NCBI GenBank assembly: GCA_937873495.1 | Contig: CALMXZ010000011.1 | Coordinates: forward strand, 248,001 to 312,000 | Origin: an uncultured Trueperaceae bacterium | GTDB taxonomy: Bacteria; Deinococcota; Deinococci; Deinococcales; Trueperaceae | DNA length: 64,000 nucleotides | Direction: 5' to 3' | Translations under genes and position numbers: made by a program | Notes under the pieces: model-generated | Database searches by the model: none | Told to the model about the DNA's origin: nothing | What the model saw: only the letters and a program-made list of their open reading frames with translations | Shown here: in pieces, positions 25,298 through 34,623 of the stretch | How positions within the stretch are numbered: the stretch's first letter is position 1 | How the letters are laid out: each line of letters opens with the position of its first letter

Positions 25298-25342
25298 TAC
25301 ACTCCGCCTTTGGTGATTGCGAGGCCTCCCATACATGCCTAG
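25298..25342 (+). promoter_or_regulatory. carB promoter element and short overlapping frame
   Basis: TACACT (25298-25303) is the likely -10 box. Six nt later a TTG opens a 10-codon frame that ends with TAG at 25340-25342, overlapping the carB ATG at 25335. It may couple upstream translation to carB, or may be chance. Confidence 0.3.
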
Positions 25343-28300
25343 ACGCGAAGATATACACAAGATCCTGATCCTCGGCTCCGGCCCCATCGTCATCGGGCAG
25401 GCGGCCGAGTTCGACTACTCTGGCACCCAGGCATGCAAGGCGCTGCGCGGGGCCGGCTTCGAGGTCGTGCTCGTCAACTCGAACCCGGCGACGATCATGA
25501 CGGACCCCGAGGTAGCCGACCGAACCTACATCGAGCCCCTCACCCCGGAGTTCGTCACGGAGGTCATCAAGGCCGAGCGCCCCGACGCCCTCCTCCCCAC
25601 GCTCGGCGGCCAGACGGCGCTCAACCTGGCGTCCAAGCTGCACGAGCTGGGCGTGCTCGACGAGTACGGCGTCAAGCTCATCGGCGCCAACTACGCGGCC
25701 ATCCAGAAGGGCGAGGACCGCCAGCTCTTCCAACAGGCCATGGCCAAGATCGGCATCAAGACGCCCGCAGGCAAGATGGTCACGTCGCTCGACGAGGGCC
25801 TGGAGTTCGTGGCCTCGATCGGCTACCCGGCCATCATCCGCCCGAGCTTCACGCTGGGCGGCACGGGCGGCGGCATCGCCTACGACGAGGCGCAGTTCCG
25901 CGCCATCGTCCACCAAGGCCTCCACGATTCGCCCGTCCACAGCGTCCTCGTCGAGCAGTCCGTCCTCGGCTGGAAGGAGTACGAGCTGGAGGTGATGCGC
26001 GACAAGAACGACACGGTCGTGATCATCTGCTCCATCGAGAACTTCGACCCGATGGGCGTGCACACGGGCGACAGCATCACGGTGGCACCGGCCCAGACGC
26101 TGTCCGACAAGGAGTACCAGCGCCTGCGCGACTACTCCATCGCCATCATCAGGGAGATCGGCGTCGAGACGGGCGGGTCGAACATCCAGTTCGCCGTGAA
26201 CCCGGTGGACGGCGACACCATCGTCATCGAGATGAACCCGCGCGTGTCGCGCTCCTCCGCCCTCGCCAGCAAGGCGACCGGCTACCCCATCGCCAAGATC
26301 GCGGCGCTGCTCGCGGTCGGCTACTACCTCGACGAGCTCCCCAACGACATCACCAAGGAGACGAAGGCGGCCTTCGAGCCGACCATCGACTACGTCGTCA
26401 CCAAGGTCCCGCGCTTCGCCTTCGAGAAGTTCCCGACCGCCGCCACCGAGTTGGGCACGCAGATGCGCTCGGTCGGCGAGGTGATGGCCATCGGCCGCAC
26501 GTTCAAGGAGTCGCTCCTGAAGGCCATGCGCTCCCAGGAGCTCGACGTGCGGGGCGCCACCGCCGGCGCCGGCGACGACGAGCTCGAAGCGCTGCTCTAC
26601 CCGAACCCCCGCCGGCTACCAGCCGTGCTCGAGCTGCTGCGCCGCGGTCGCTCGGTGCAGTCGCTCCACGCCGCCACCGGCATCGATCCGTGGTTCCTCA
26701 CCCAGCTCAAGGAGATCGCCCAGGTGGAACGCGAGGTGCGCGACGGACCGCCGGTCGACACCTGGACCTGGGAGCGGTGGCGCGAGGTCAAGCGCATCGG
26801 CCTCTCCGATCGCGAGGTGGCCGAGCTCACGGGCGCCGATCCGGCCGCGGTCAGGACCGCGCGCCTCGCCAACGACGGGGCTCCCGTCTACAAGACGGTG
26901 GACACATGCGCCGCCGAGTTCGAGGCCTACACCCCCTACCTCTACTCCACCTACGAGTGGGAGGACGAGGCGCCGCCGTCCGCGCGGCGGAAGGTCGTCA
27001 TCCTCGGCTCAGGCCCCAACCGCATCGGCCAGGGCGTGGAGTTCGACTACGCCACCGTCCACGCCGTCTGGGCGCTCAAGGACGCCGGGTTCGAGACGGT
27101 GATGGTGAACTCGAACCCCGAGACCGTCTCGACGGACTACGACACCGCCGACCGCCTCTACTTCGAGCCCCTCACGTTCGAGGACGTCAGCAATATCGTC
27201 GACCACGAGCGACCGGACGGCGTCATCGTCCAGCTCGGGGGCCAGACGCCCCTCAAGCTGGCCCGCCCTCTCACGGAGGCGGGGGTGCCCATCTGGGGCA
27301 CGCCGGCCGCCGCCATCCACGCGGCCGAGGACCGCGACGCCTTCCACGCGCTCTGCCAGCGCCTTGGTGTGCCGCAGCCCCGCGGCGCCGTCGCCACGTA
27401 CCCAGAGCAGGCCGTCAGGCTGGCCGAAGGCATCGGCTACCCGCTGATGGTGCGGCCGAGCTACGTGCTCGGCGGCCGCGCCATGCGCGTGGTGCGTAGC
27501 GCCGCCGAGCTCGCCACCTACCTCGACGAGGTGTACGCGGAGCTGCCGGACAACCCCTCGATCCTGCTCGACGAGTTCATCGCCGGCGCCACCGAGCTCG
27601 ACGTCGACGCGCTCTCCGACGGCTCGCGCACGGTGGTGGCCGGCATCATGGAGCACGTGGAGCTGGCCGGCATCCACTCCGGCGACAGCGCGTGCATCAC
27701 CCCACCCGTCACCATCTCGCCCGCGGCGCTCGCCAAGGTCGAGGAGCACACGGTGGCGCTGGCCCAAGCCATCGGCGTGCGGGGGCTCATCAACGTGCAG
27801 TACGTCGTGCGCGGTGACGACGTCATGGTGGTGGAGGCCAACCCGCGGGCCAGCCGCACCATCCCGTACCTCTCGAAGGCGATAGGTGCGCCGCTCGCCA
27901 AGCTGGCGGCGCTCGTGGCGGCCGGCAAGGACCTCGAGGAGCTTGGCTTCACCACCACGCCGCGGCCGAAGCATTACAGCGTCAAGGAGGTCGTGCTCCC
28001 GTTCCTGAAGTTCAAGGGCGTAGCGCCGTTCCTCGGCCCGGAGATGCGCTCGACGGGCGAGAGCATGGGGATAGACGACGATCCTTACCTCGCCTACTAC
28101 CGCGCCGCGCTCGGCGCCGGAGCCGCCCTGCCGCGCTCGGGGCGGGTGCGCGTGATCGGCACCGGGCTCGGCTCCCAGACCGACGTCCTCCTCGGGCTCG
28201 GCTTCGACGTCGCCGAGGGGCCGCTCCCGAGCGGCGCCGAGCCGGACTACGCCATGCTCATCGACGTCGAGCACACTCCGGAGGCACGGCGCGCGCTCGA

Positions 28301-28424
28301 GGACGGCGTGCCTTACGTGACCACGGCGGAGGCCGCCACCTGGACCGTGAGAGCGATGGCCGCAGCAGCCGCGGCGAGCGCGAGCGGCCCGCTGCCCGTC
28401 AGGCCGCTGCAAGACCTCGGCTGA
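25335..28424 (+). CDS. carB: Carbamoyl-phosphate synthase large subunit
   Basis: CarB makes carbamoyl phosphate from bicarbonate, ammonia and two ATP, feeding ArgF in this window and the pyrimidine pathway. The 1029-aa protein shows the two homologous ATP-grasp halves: [28 protein letters not shown] near the start and [28 protein letters not shown] near residue 555. The oligomerisation region is between them, and a C-terminal MGS-like regulatory domain has [20 protein letters not shown]. This domain is short compared with E. coli (1073 aa total). The small subunit gene carA is not in the window. Confidence 0.96.
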   Translation: MPRREDIHKILILGSGPIVIGQAAEFDYSGTQACKALRGAGFEVVLVNSNPATIMTDPEVADRTYIEPLTPEFVTEVIKAERPDALLPTLGGQTALNLASKLHELGVLDEYGVKLIGANYAAIQKGEDRQLFQQAMAKIGIKTPAGKMVTSLDEGLEFVASIGYPAIIRPSFTLGGTGGGIAYDEAQFRAIVHQGLHDSPVHSVLVEQSVLGWKEYELEVMRDKNDTVVIICSIENFDPMGVHTGDSITVAPAQTLSDKEYQRLRDYSIAIIREIGVETGGSNIQFAVNPVDGDTIVIEMNPRVSRSSALASKATGYPIAKIAALLAVGYYLDELPNDITKETKAAFEPTIDYVVTKVPRFAFEKFPTAATELGTQMRSVGEVMAIGRTFKESLLKAMRSQELDVRGATAGAGDDELEALLYPNPRRLPAVLELLRRGRSVQSLHAATGIDPWFLTQLKEIAQVEREVRDGPPVDTWTWERWREVKRIGLSDREVAELTGADPAAVRTARLANDGAPVYKTVDTCAAEFEAYTPYLYSTYEWEDEAPPSARRKVVILGSGPNRIGQGVEFDYATVHAVWALKDAGFETVMVNSNPETVSTDYDTADRLYFEPLTFEDVSNIVDHERPDGVIVQLGGQTPLKLARPLTEAGVPIWGTPAAAIHAAEDRDAFHALCQRLGVPQPRGAVATYPEQAVRLAEGIGYPLMVRPSYVLGGRAMRVVRSAAELATYLDEVYAELPDNPSILLDEFIAGATELDVDALSDGSRTVVAGIMEHVELAGIHSGDSACITPPVTISPAALAKVEEHTVALAQAIGVRGLINVQYVVRGDDVMVVEANPRASRTIPYLSKAIGAPLAKLAALVAAGKDLEELGFTTTPRPKHYSVKEVVLPFLKFKGVAPFLGPEMRSTGESMGIDDDPYLAYYRAALGAGAALPRSGRVRVIGTGLGSQTDVLLGLGFDVAEGPLPSGAEPDYAMLIDVEHTPEARRALEDGVPYVTTAEAATWTVRAMAAAAAASASGPLPVRPLQDLG

Positions 28425-28453
28425 GCGCAGCGCGGTAAGCCGCCCGCTCAAGA

Positions 28454-28501
28454 AGCGGCGGCGCCCGGCCGCCCCGTATGGGGCGTGCGGGCGCCGCCGC
28501 T
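28454..28501. terminator. Long hairpin between convergent carB and the 546-aa gene
   Basis: AGCGGCGGCGCCCG (28454-28467) pairs with CGGGCGCCGCCGCT (28488-28501), and the loop holds a second stem GCCCC/GGGGC. It probably terminates transcription from both sides. Confidence 0.7.
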
Positions 28502-28518
28502 CGTCAATGCCGGCGCCG

Positions 28519-30159
28519 TCAGGCCTGCAGGCCTTTACCCTCGCCCAGGTCCGCGCCGGTCGGCTCGTCGGCCTCCAGCCCGGTACCCGTCTCGTCCTCG
28601 TCGTCCAGGCCGATGACGCGCTCGCGCCCCCTGATCGGCAGGCGCTCGCGCAACGAGTCGGCGTAGGACGACAGGCCGCTCAGCGCGTTGCCGACGGGCA
28701 GGCGGAGGAGGAACTCGCCCTGCTCGACCCGCGCCACCAGCTGGAACGGCGCCTCGGCCAGCCGCTCGAGGATGCGCAGCACGGCCTCCCTGCCGATGCC
28801 GACGTCGGTGGCCAGCTCCTCGAGCAGGAACACGCTCGGTGCCTTGAGCTGGGCGAGCCGGGTGAGGACCTGCGACGTGGCGCCGCGCTCGGCGACGCGC
28901 TCCGTGACACCGCGCTCGAAGCGCTGCAAGCCGGACTCGAAGAGCCCGTCGCGCTCGAAGTGCGACTCCAGGTCGACAGGCGTGAGCGGAACCGTGCCGT
29001 GCAGCACGCGTAGCCGCTCGAGGGCGGCCCAGCTCCAGAGCGTGGCGCGCGCCAGCTCGGCGGGGCTCGTCAGGCGCACGAGGTCGCGGTGGTCGCCGAT
29101 GACGGCGAGGTAGCGGGCGTTGGACGACCGGCGCCGCGAGAGGAGCGCGGCCCAGTCGAGGCGCTCGCCGTCCGGCAGCACCATGGCATGCACCTGGTAG
29201 TTGCGGCGCCCCATGTCCGTCGCGATCGTGAGCTGGCCGCCGCCCAGAGGCGTCAGCTTGAAACCGAGCGGCTCGAGCACGCCGCGCAGGCGCCGCGACA
29301 GGTCGAGGGCGGTGAGGTCGGCGTCGTCGAGCGCGTCGCGCTGTCCGGTGGGCTCCGAAGGGCCTTCCGGGACGCGCCGCTCGTGCACGTGGCGAGGGCG
29401 CGCTTCGGAGCGCGCCTGAGGAGCGGCACCGGCCGCCGCCCGGGCGTCTCCCCCGCCCCAGATACCCGGCTGCGCGGCCTCCCCCGCTTCCGGCACGAAC
29501 CCGGTTGGTGCCCCGGCGAACGGCTCCCGCGGGCGGGGCTGCTGGAGGCCGCCGGCGGCCGCCCGGGCCGGCGACGCGGCCTCGACGAGCTCGGCCACGT
29601 CCTCGCTCACCGTCGCGACCATGCGGGGGACTTCCTGGACGGGAGCTTCCACCCGCTCCGGCTGCGGCAGCTCCTCCTCGGCGAGCTCCACGCCGGCGCT
29701 CTGCCAGCGACCGTTGCGGAACTCGAAGCGCGGGTCAGCCGCCAGGTACGGGGTGAGGTCGAACCCTTCCGGCAAGCTCGGGTAGAGGGCGTGCAGCTCG
29801 GCTTCCGTGGCCGCCACGCCCGCTTCCGCCACTTCGTCGAGCACGGCCGTGAGGGCGGTGGCGACGTTGTTGGCTGACCGCCTCGTCCTGTTGACGGCCT
29901 CGAAACCGAAGCGCCCCTCGCCGACGGGGGTCACGTGCAGCTCGTCGTTCACGTCCAGGTCGTGCTCGCGGTAGAGGGGCCCGAGCCCGGCGAGCTGGCG
30001 CCGCGACACGAGCTCGAGCGGGTACTCCTTGCCCGTCTCCTGATCGACGGCGACGATGGCGCCGCTCTCGGGGAAGAGCTCCAGCATGGCGAGCGGCAGG
30101 GTCATGGTGCCACCGCGGAGGCAGACGCGGGTGAGCGGGTAGCGGTATGCCTGTGCCAT
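28519..30159 (-). CDS. Large protein of unknown function with possible winged-helix end
   Basis: I do not recognise this 546-aa protein. Its first 85 residues form a small beta-rich domain (TRVCLRGGTMTLPLAML, AVDQETGKEYPLEL). A second short domain reads like a helical or winged motif (EAELHALYPSLPEGFDLTPYLAADPRFEFRNGRW). A Pro/Ala/Glu-rich linker spans about 160-275. The C-terminal half has a mixed region (GFKLTPLGGGQLTIATDMGRRNYQVHAMVLPDGERLDWAAL...YLAVIGDHRDLVRL) that recalls a nuclease-type core, then a helix-turn-helix-like stretch VFLLEELATDVGIGREAVLRILERL. It may act on nucleic acid. The start is firm: AGGAG precedes the ATG. Confidence 0.7.
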   Translation of the reverse strand: MAQAYRYPLTRVCLRGGTMTLPLAMLELFPESGAIVAVDQETGKEYPLELVSRRQLAGLGPLYREHDLDVNDELHVTPVGEGRFGFEAVNRTRRSANNVATALTAVLDEVAEAGVAATEAELHALYPSLPEGFDLTPYLAADPRFEFRNGRWQSAGVELAEEELPQPERVEAPVQEVPRMVATVSEDVAELVEAASPARAAAGGLQQPRPREPFAGAPTGFVPEAGEAAQPGIWGGGDARAAAGAAPQARSEARPRHVHERRVPEGPSEPTGQRDALDDADLTALDLSRRLRGVLEPLGFKLTPLGGGQLTIATDMGRRNYQVHAMVLPDGERLDWAALLSRRRSSNARYLAVIGDHRDLVRLTSPAELARATLWSWAALERLRVLHGTVPLTPVDLESHFERDGLFESGLQRFERGVTERVAERGATSQVLTRLAQLKAPSVFLLEELATDVGIGREAVLRILERLAEAPFQLVARVEQGEFLLRLPVGNALSGLSSYADSLRERLPIRGRERVIGLDDEDETGTGLEADEPTGADLGEGKGLQA

Positions 30160-30331
30160 GTCGTGTCTCCTAAGCCGTCAGGCTCGAGCGGGTTCCGGGT
30201 GGAACCGACGCCGGGCGGCCGGCTCGAACCCGCAGGCCCTACGCGCCACCCGGTCAGTTGGCGAAGTCTACCAGACGGAGTGAAGGAACTCACTCCAGGT
30301 ACCCGCCCGGCGGTCCGGGCGGGTCCGGTGG

Positions 30332-32887
30332 TCAGCCGAAGCGGAGCACCTTGCGCTTCTTGGGCTTACGCGGCTCGTCGACCGGCGCGGCGCTCGGCGG
30401 GGCGCCGGCGGGCGTGCCGGCCGGCGCGGCAGCGAGCGCGCCAGCCTGGGCGGTCTGATCCACGGCAGCGGAGGCCTTCCCGGGGGCCTTCCCGGCGGAC
30501 CGCTCGCGGCCGGCGCGGCCGGCCTTGGCCGCTCCGCCCTTGGCCTCTCCGCCCCTGCCCGGCCTGTCCTTGGCGGTGCCGTCCTTGGCAGTGCCGTCCT
30601 TGGCGGTGCCGTCCTTGGAGGCCCCGCCCTTACCAGCGGCACCCTTACCCGCCGCACCCTTGCCGCCCGCGGTCTTGGCGACCACACCTTCCGCCGCGCC
30701 TTGCTGCGGCGTCTTCAGCTTGGCCGGCGGGCGGGTGTCCGCCTGCTTCTCCTCCGCGTCGACCTCCGGCATCGGCATGTCGGCCGGGATGAGATCGATC
30801 TGGCGCTGCGTCGGGTTGGCCGCGAGGATCTTGACCTCCACCCTGTCGCCCATGCGGTAGCGCTTGCGCGTGTGCTTGCCCATGAGCATGAGCTGGTCCT
30901 CGATGTAGAGGTAGTAGTCGTCGACCAGGTGACTGACGTGCATGAGGCCCTCGACGGCGTTGGGAAGCTCGACGAAGACCCCGAAGTTCGTGACCCCGAC
31001 CACGAAGCCCGTGAACTTCTCCCCGACGTGCTCCTTCGCCCACCGCGAGTGGAAGTAGCGGGTGAGGTCGCGCTCCGCCTCCTCCGCCACGCGCTCGCGG
31101 TCGCTCGCGTGCTCGGCTAGCGCGGGGAAGTCGGTCTTCATCCGCTCCTTCAACGTCGGCGAGAGCCGGTGCTGCAGGAGGGCGCGCACGACGCGGTGCA
31201 CCACCAGGTCGGGGTAACGGCGGATGGGGCTGGTGAAGTGCAGGTAGCTCTCGAACGCCAGCCCGAAGTGCCCGAGGTCCTCGCTCGAGTAGCGCGCCTG
31301 CTTCAGGCTGCGCAGGAGGAGCGTGTTGACGAGCTGCGCCTCCGGCTTGCCGGCCGCCTGGCGGAGGATGGCCTGCAGGTCCTGCGGCTCGGCGTGATGC
31401 AGGTCGAGGACGTAGCCGAGCTTGGCCAGCGCCTTCTGCAGCCCCTGGATCTTCTCGGTGCTCGGGTCCTCGTGCACCCTGAAGAGCGCGGGGACATCGC
31501 GGCGGCTCAGCTCGCCCGCGACGAGGCGGTTCGCAAGCAGCATCAGCTCCTCGACGAGCTGCCTGGCCGAGTTGCTGCGCACCGGCGTCACGTGCAGGGC
31601 GCCCTGGTCGTCGACCTCGACGCGCGCCTCGGTGAAGTCGAAGTCGAGGGCGCCGGCGCCGATGCGGGCCCTGCGCAGCTCCTGCGTGAGGTTGAGGAGG
31701 ACCTTGAGGTCGCGCTCCAACCTGCGCCGCCCGGCCGGCATGCGCCCACCGTCGGAGAACTCTTGGACCTGTCTGTACGTCAGGCGCGCGTCGGAGCGGA
31801 TGACGGTCTCCTTGAACTCGAAGGCCACCACGTCGCCGGTCCTGGACAGCTCGACGAACAGCGAGAGGGCGAGGCGCGCCTTGGCTTCGTCGAGCGAGCA
31901 GATACCGTTGGAGAGCTCCTCCGGCAGCATCGGGAGCACGCGGCCCGGCAAGTAGACCGAGGTGGCGCGCTCCTTCGCCTCCTTGTCGAGGCTGGTGCCC
32001 TCCGCGACGTAGTAGCTGACGTCGGCGATATGGATGCCGACGCGCAGGTTCCCGTCCTTCCCCGTGCCGATGCGTTCGATGCTGATGGCGTCGTCGTAGT
32101 CCTTGGCGTCCTCGCCGTCGATCGTGACGGTCGTGATGTCCCGGCAGTCGGTGCGCCCGGCCATCATCTCCTCCGTCACCTCCTCGGGGACGGCGGCGGC
32201 CTCCTTCATCGTGTTCGGATCGAACTCGGCCTTGAGGTCGTACTTGACGATGACGGCGCGGGTCTCGACCTCGGGGTCGTCCTCGGCGCCGAGGAACTCG
32301 ACCACCTCGCCGAACGGTTCGCGCTCGCCCGACTCCTCGGGCCACACCATGCGCGCCACGATGCGCGAGCCGCCCTCGAGCTTTCCGACGGACTCGGGCG
32401 TGAGGAGCACGCGCTGCTGCAGCCGGACGGAGTCCGGGCGCAAGATGGCGTAGCCGCGCGCGTACTCCAATGTGCCGACCACGCGCTGGTAGCCGCGCTC
32501 GATGACCCTGACGATCTCGCCGGACGGCCGGCCGTCGTCGCTCTTCATGGGGTTCGGACGCGCCATCACGCGGTCCGTGTCCCAGGCGCCCCCGAGCCGG
32601 TCGGCCGGCACGTAGAGGTCCTTACCGCCGACGTCGGGGATGACGAAGCCGTAGCCGCCCGAGGCGACCTGGAGGCGGCCGAGCACCATGTTCATCTCTT
32701 GCGGCAGGCCGTAGGTCCTGCGCCTGGTGCGGATGAGGCGGCCGCCGTCGGCGAGTTCGGCGAGGAGATGGCGCAAGGCGGCGCGGTCCTCTACCTTGAA
32801 GCGCCGCTGGATGTCCTGAACGTGCCAGGGGCGCTCCGGATGATCCAAGAAGAAGCGCATCACCTGGTCGGTATCTAGCTCTGACAT
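30332..32887 (-). CDS. rnr: Ribonuclease R
   Basis: RNase R is a 3'-to-5' exoribonuclease that degrades structured RNA. The 851-aa protein has an N-terminal winged-helix region (VMRFFLDHPERPWHVQDIQRRF), cold-shock domains and the RNB catalytic domain with TIDGEDAKDYDDAISIE, whose aspartates bind magnesium. The S1 domain has GFVVGVTNFGVFVELPNAVEGLMHVSHL. A basic Lys/Ala/Gly-rich tail of about 130 residues follows, with tandem KDGTA repeats. The ATG at 32887 has TAGACT (complement of 32896-32901) 8 nt upstream and a weak AGGAT; an in-frame start at 32917 would lie upstream of that box. Confidence 0.94.
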   Translation of the reverse strand: MSELDTDQVMRFFLDHPERPWHVQDIQRRFKVEDRAALRHLLAELADGGRLIRTRRRTYGLPQEMNMVLGRLQVASGGYGFVIPDVGGKDLYVPADRLGGAWDTDRVMARPNPMKSDDGRPSGEIVRVIERGYQRVVGTLEYARGYAILRPDSVRLQQRVLLTPESVGKLEGGSRIVARMVWPEESGEREPFGEVVEFLGAEDDPEVETRAVIVKYDLKAEFDPNTMKEAAAVPEEVTEEMMAGRTDCRDITTVTIDGEDAKDYDDAISIERIGTGKDGNLRVGIHIADVSYYVAEGTSLDKEAKERATSVYLPGRVLPMLPEELSNGICSLDEAKARLALSLFVELSRTGDVVAFEFKETVIRSDARLTYRQVQEFSDGGRMPAGRRRLERDLKVLLNLTQELRRARIGAGALDFDFTEARVEVDDQGALHVTPVRSNSARQLVEELMLLANRLVAGELSRRDVPALFRVHEDPSTEKIQGLQKALAKLGYVLDLHHAEPQDLQAILRQAAGKPEAQLVNTLLLRSLKQARYSSEDLGHFGLAFESYLHFTSPIRRYPDLVVHRVVRALLQHRLSPTLKERMKTDFPALAEHASDRERVAEEAERDLTRYFHSRWAKEHVGEKFTGFVVGVTNFGVFVELPNAVEGLMHVSHLVDDYYLYIEDQLMLMGKHTRKRYRMGDRVEVKILAANPTQRQIDLIPADMPMPEVDAEEKQADTRPPAKLKTPQQGAAEGVVAKTAGGKGAAGKGAAGKGGASKDGTAKDGTAKDGTAKDRPGRGGEAKGGAAKAGRAGRERSAGKAPGKASAAVDQTAQAGALAAAPAGTPAGAPPSAAPVDEPRKPKKRKVLRFG
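30566..30619 (-). repeat. 15-bp tandem repeat in the rnr tail
   Basis: The unit GTCCTTGGCGGTGCC (plus strand) occurs at 30566-30580, 30581-30595 (one change) and 30596-30610, with a partial fourth copy. It encodes the repeated Lys-Asp-Gly-Thr-Ala of the RNase R tail, and its copy number could vary by slippage. Confidence 0.85.
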
Positions 32888-32972
32888 ATCCTGGCAGTCT
32901 AGCGCGTGAACGTCCACCGGCCGCAGTGCCGCCCGCCCTGGCTCGTCGAGCCGGGCCTACGCGGCGCCCGTT

Positions 32973-33923
32973 TCAGGTCGCTCGCGCCCCCTCGCGCCCG
33001 ACCAGGTCGGCTAGCGCTGCGCGCTCCGGTGAGGGTGGGAAGGCTTCCAGGGCCGAGCGCGCCTCGGCCACCAGCTCGACTATCGCGCGTCTCGTCGCCT
33101 CGCTCGCACCCGAGCGCACGGCCAGTTCGGCCATGCGCTCGACGTCGCCCGCGCGCGCGGCGCGGCGCGCGAGGATGGCGCGCGCCTCTTCCGAGTCGTG
33201 CACGAGGAGGAGTTCGAGCACCGTGTGCGTGGCCTTGCCTTCCCGCAGGTCGCCGCCGACGGGCTTGCCGAGCTTGGCGGCGTCGCCGAGGAGGTCGAGG
33301 TAGTCGTCCCTGAGCTGGAAGGCGCGGCCGTAGGCCATTCCGAAGCGCTCCAAGGCCGCGAGTCGCTCCGCGTCGAGGCCGGCCAGGAGCCCGACACCGC
33401 GCGCGGCGGCGGCGAGCAGCACGGCCGTCTTGCCGTCGATGATGCGGCCGTAGTCCTCCCACGAGTACTCCTGGAGGGTCGCGACCTGGAACTGCAAGAC
33501 CTCCGCCTCGCAGATCGCGGCGGCGGTGCCGGCCATGAGGTCGGTGAAGGCGGCGCTGCCGGTGGCGGCCAGGAGCCGCAGCACGCGGGCGAGCATGAAG
33601 TCGCCGGACATCACGCTGACGACGTTGCCGTAGCGCCTGAAGGCGGCCTCGTTGCCGCGGCGGGTGTCGGCGTCGTCGATGAGGTCGTCGTGCAGCAAGG
33701 AGGCCGAGTGGAGGAGCTCGACGGCGAGCGCGACCTGCATGGTGGCTTCGGGGTCGGCGTGGAGCAGTCGTCCGGTGAGGAAGGCGACGGCCGGCCTCAG
33801 CCGCTTGCCACCCGCCGTCACGAGGTCGGCTCCGATCGCCTCTATGAAGGCGACGGACGAGCGCAGCTCGTCGGCCAGGCGCCGCTCGAAGCGTTCCAGG
33901 TCGCCTGAGACGAGGCCGAGCAC
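32973..33923 (-). CDS. Polyprenyl diphosphate synthase
   Basis: This trans-prenyltransferase lengthens isoprenoid diphosphates, probably for the menaquinone side chain. The two aspartate-rich motifs are DDLIDDADTRRG and RDDYLDLLGD. GGKRLRPA for IPP binding, and GKTA and GKPVGGDLREGKATHTVL, are also present. The 316-aa length fits octaprenyl or heptaprenyl large-subunit enzymes; chain length cannot be read off. GTG at 33923 is taken as the start because TATACT lies 6 nt upstream and the conserved protein begins here. The open frame further upstream (to 34211) overlaps rex and is unlikely. Confidence 0.92.
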   Translation of the reverse strand: MLGLVSGDLERFERRLADELRSSVAFIEAIGADLVTAGGKRLRPAVAFLTGRLLHADPEATMQVALAVELLHSASLLHDDLIDDADTRRGNEAAFRRYGNVVSVMSGDFMLARVLRLLAATGSAAFTDLMAGTAAAICEAEVLQFQVATLQEYSWEDYGRIIDGKTAVLLAAAARGVGLLAGLDAERLAALERFGMAYGRAFQLRDDYLDLLGDAAKLGKPVGGDLREGKATHTVLELLLVHDSEEARAILARRAARAGDVERMAELAVRSGASEATRRAIVELVAEARSALEAFPPSPERAALADLVGREGARAT

Positions 33924-33929
33924 AGGGTC

Positions 33930-33935
33930 AGTATA
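33930..33935 (-). promoter_or_regulatory. -10 box of the polyprenyl synthase gene (leaderless GTG)
   Basis: TATACT on the minus strand ends 6 nt before GTG 33923; no ribosome-binding site is seen. Confidence 0.55.
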
Positions 33936-33975
33936 TGCGGCCCTAGTGCCAAACGTCACAAGGGGTTCCTTGCGT

Positions 33976-34623
33976 TCAGCCCGTGACCGCCACGCCGGCG
34001 TGGGGTTGCAGGTAGAAGGCGAGGCGCTTGAGGCCGGCGAGGAAGTCGACCGGCTCGACGCGCACCGCCTCCGGCACGGTGAGGACCGTCGGCACGAAGT
34101 TGAGGATGCCGCGGATGCCGGCCGCCACGATGAGGTCGGTCGCCGTCTGAGCGCTAGCGACCGGCACGGTGAGGAACGCGATGTCGAGCGCCTGCTCGCG
34201 CGCCCGGCCACCGAGCTCGTTCATGTCGTACACGGGGAGGGCGCCCAGCGTCTTGCCCACCTTGGTCGCGTCCTTGTCGAAGCCGCAGATGAGGCTGAAG
34301 TTGAAGCCGCTGAAATCAGGGTAGTCGGCGAGCGCTTGGCCTAAGCGCCCCATGCCGACGATGGCGACCCGCCACGAGCGCGTGAGCCCAAGGGTGCTGC
34401 TCAGCTCCCGCCTGAGGATCGCGACGGTGTAGCCGCGGCCTCGCGTGCCGGAAGTCACCCGCGTGAGGAGCAGGTCCTTGCGGACCTGGTGGGCGGAGAC
34501 CCGCGACGCGCCACCCAGGCGCTCAGAGGTGACGTAGGTGACGCCCTCGGCCTCCATGTCGGCGAGCACTCGCAGGTAGCTGACGAGGCGGCTGACCGTC
34601 ACCGACGGCAGATCGTGTTGCAT
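33976..34623 (-). CDS. rex: Redox-sensing transcriptional repressor Rex
   Basis: Rex senses the NADH/NAD ratio and represses respiratory and fermentation genes when NADH is low. The 215-aa protein has the N-terminal winged helix (VSRLVSYLRVL...VSAHQVRKDLLL) with GTRGRGY, then the NAD-binding Rossmann domain with VAIVGMGRLGQAL and the domain-swapped C-terminal helix. The ATG at 34623 overlaps the stop of the upstream SPOR gene by one base (TGATG); a TTG at 34626 is adjacent. Rex sites near other genes were not identified. Confidence 0.95.
   Translation of the reverse strand: MQHDLPSVTVSRLVSYLRVLADMEAEGVTYVTSERLGGASRVSAHQVRKDLLLTRVTSGTRGRGYTVAILRRELSSTLGLTRSWRVAIVGMGRLGQALADYPDFSGFNFSLICGFDKDATKVGKTLGALPVYDMNELGGRAREQALDIAFLTVPVASAQTATDLIVAAGIRGILNFVPTVLTVPEAVRVEPVDFLAGLKRLAFYLQPHAGVAVTG

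Noticed and set aside
30541-30720. Tandem repeats in rnr as a mobile or minisatellite element
   Set aside because: The repeats are in frame, code for a uniform basic tail and are confined to it.
32973-34211. A longer polyprenyl synthase starting at 34211
   Set aside because: The additional part overlaps rex and has a Ser/Arg-rich composition; TATACT 6 nt before GTG 33923 marks the real start.
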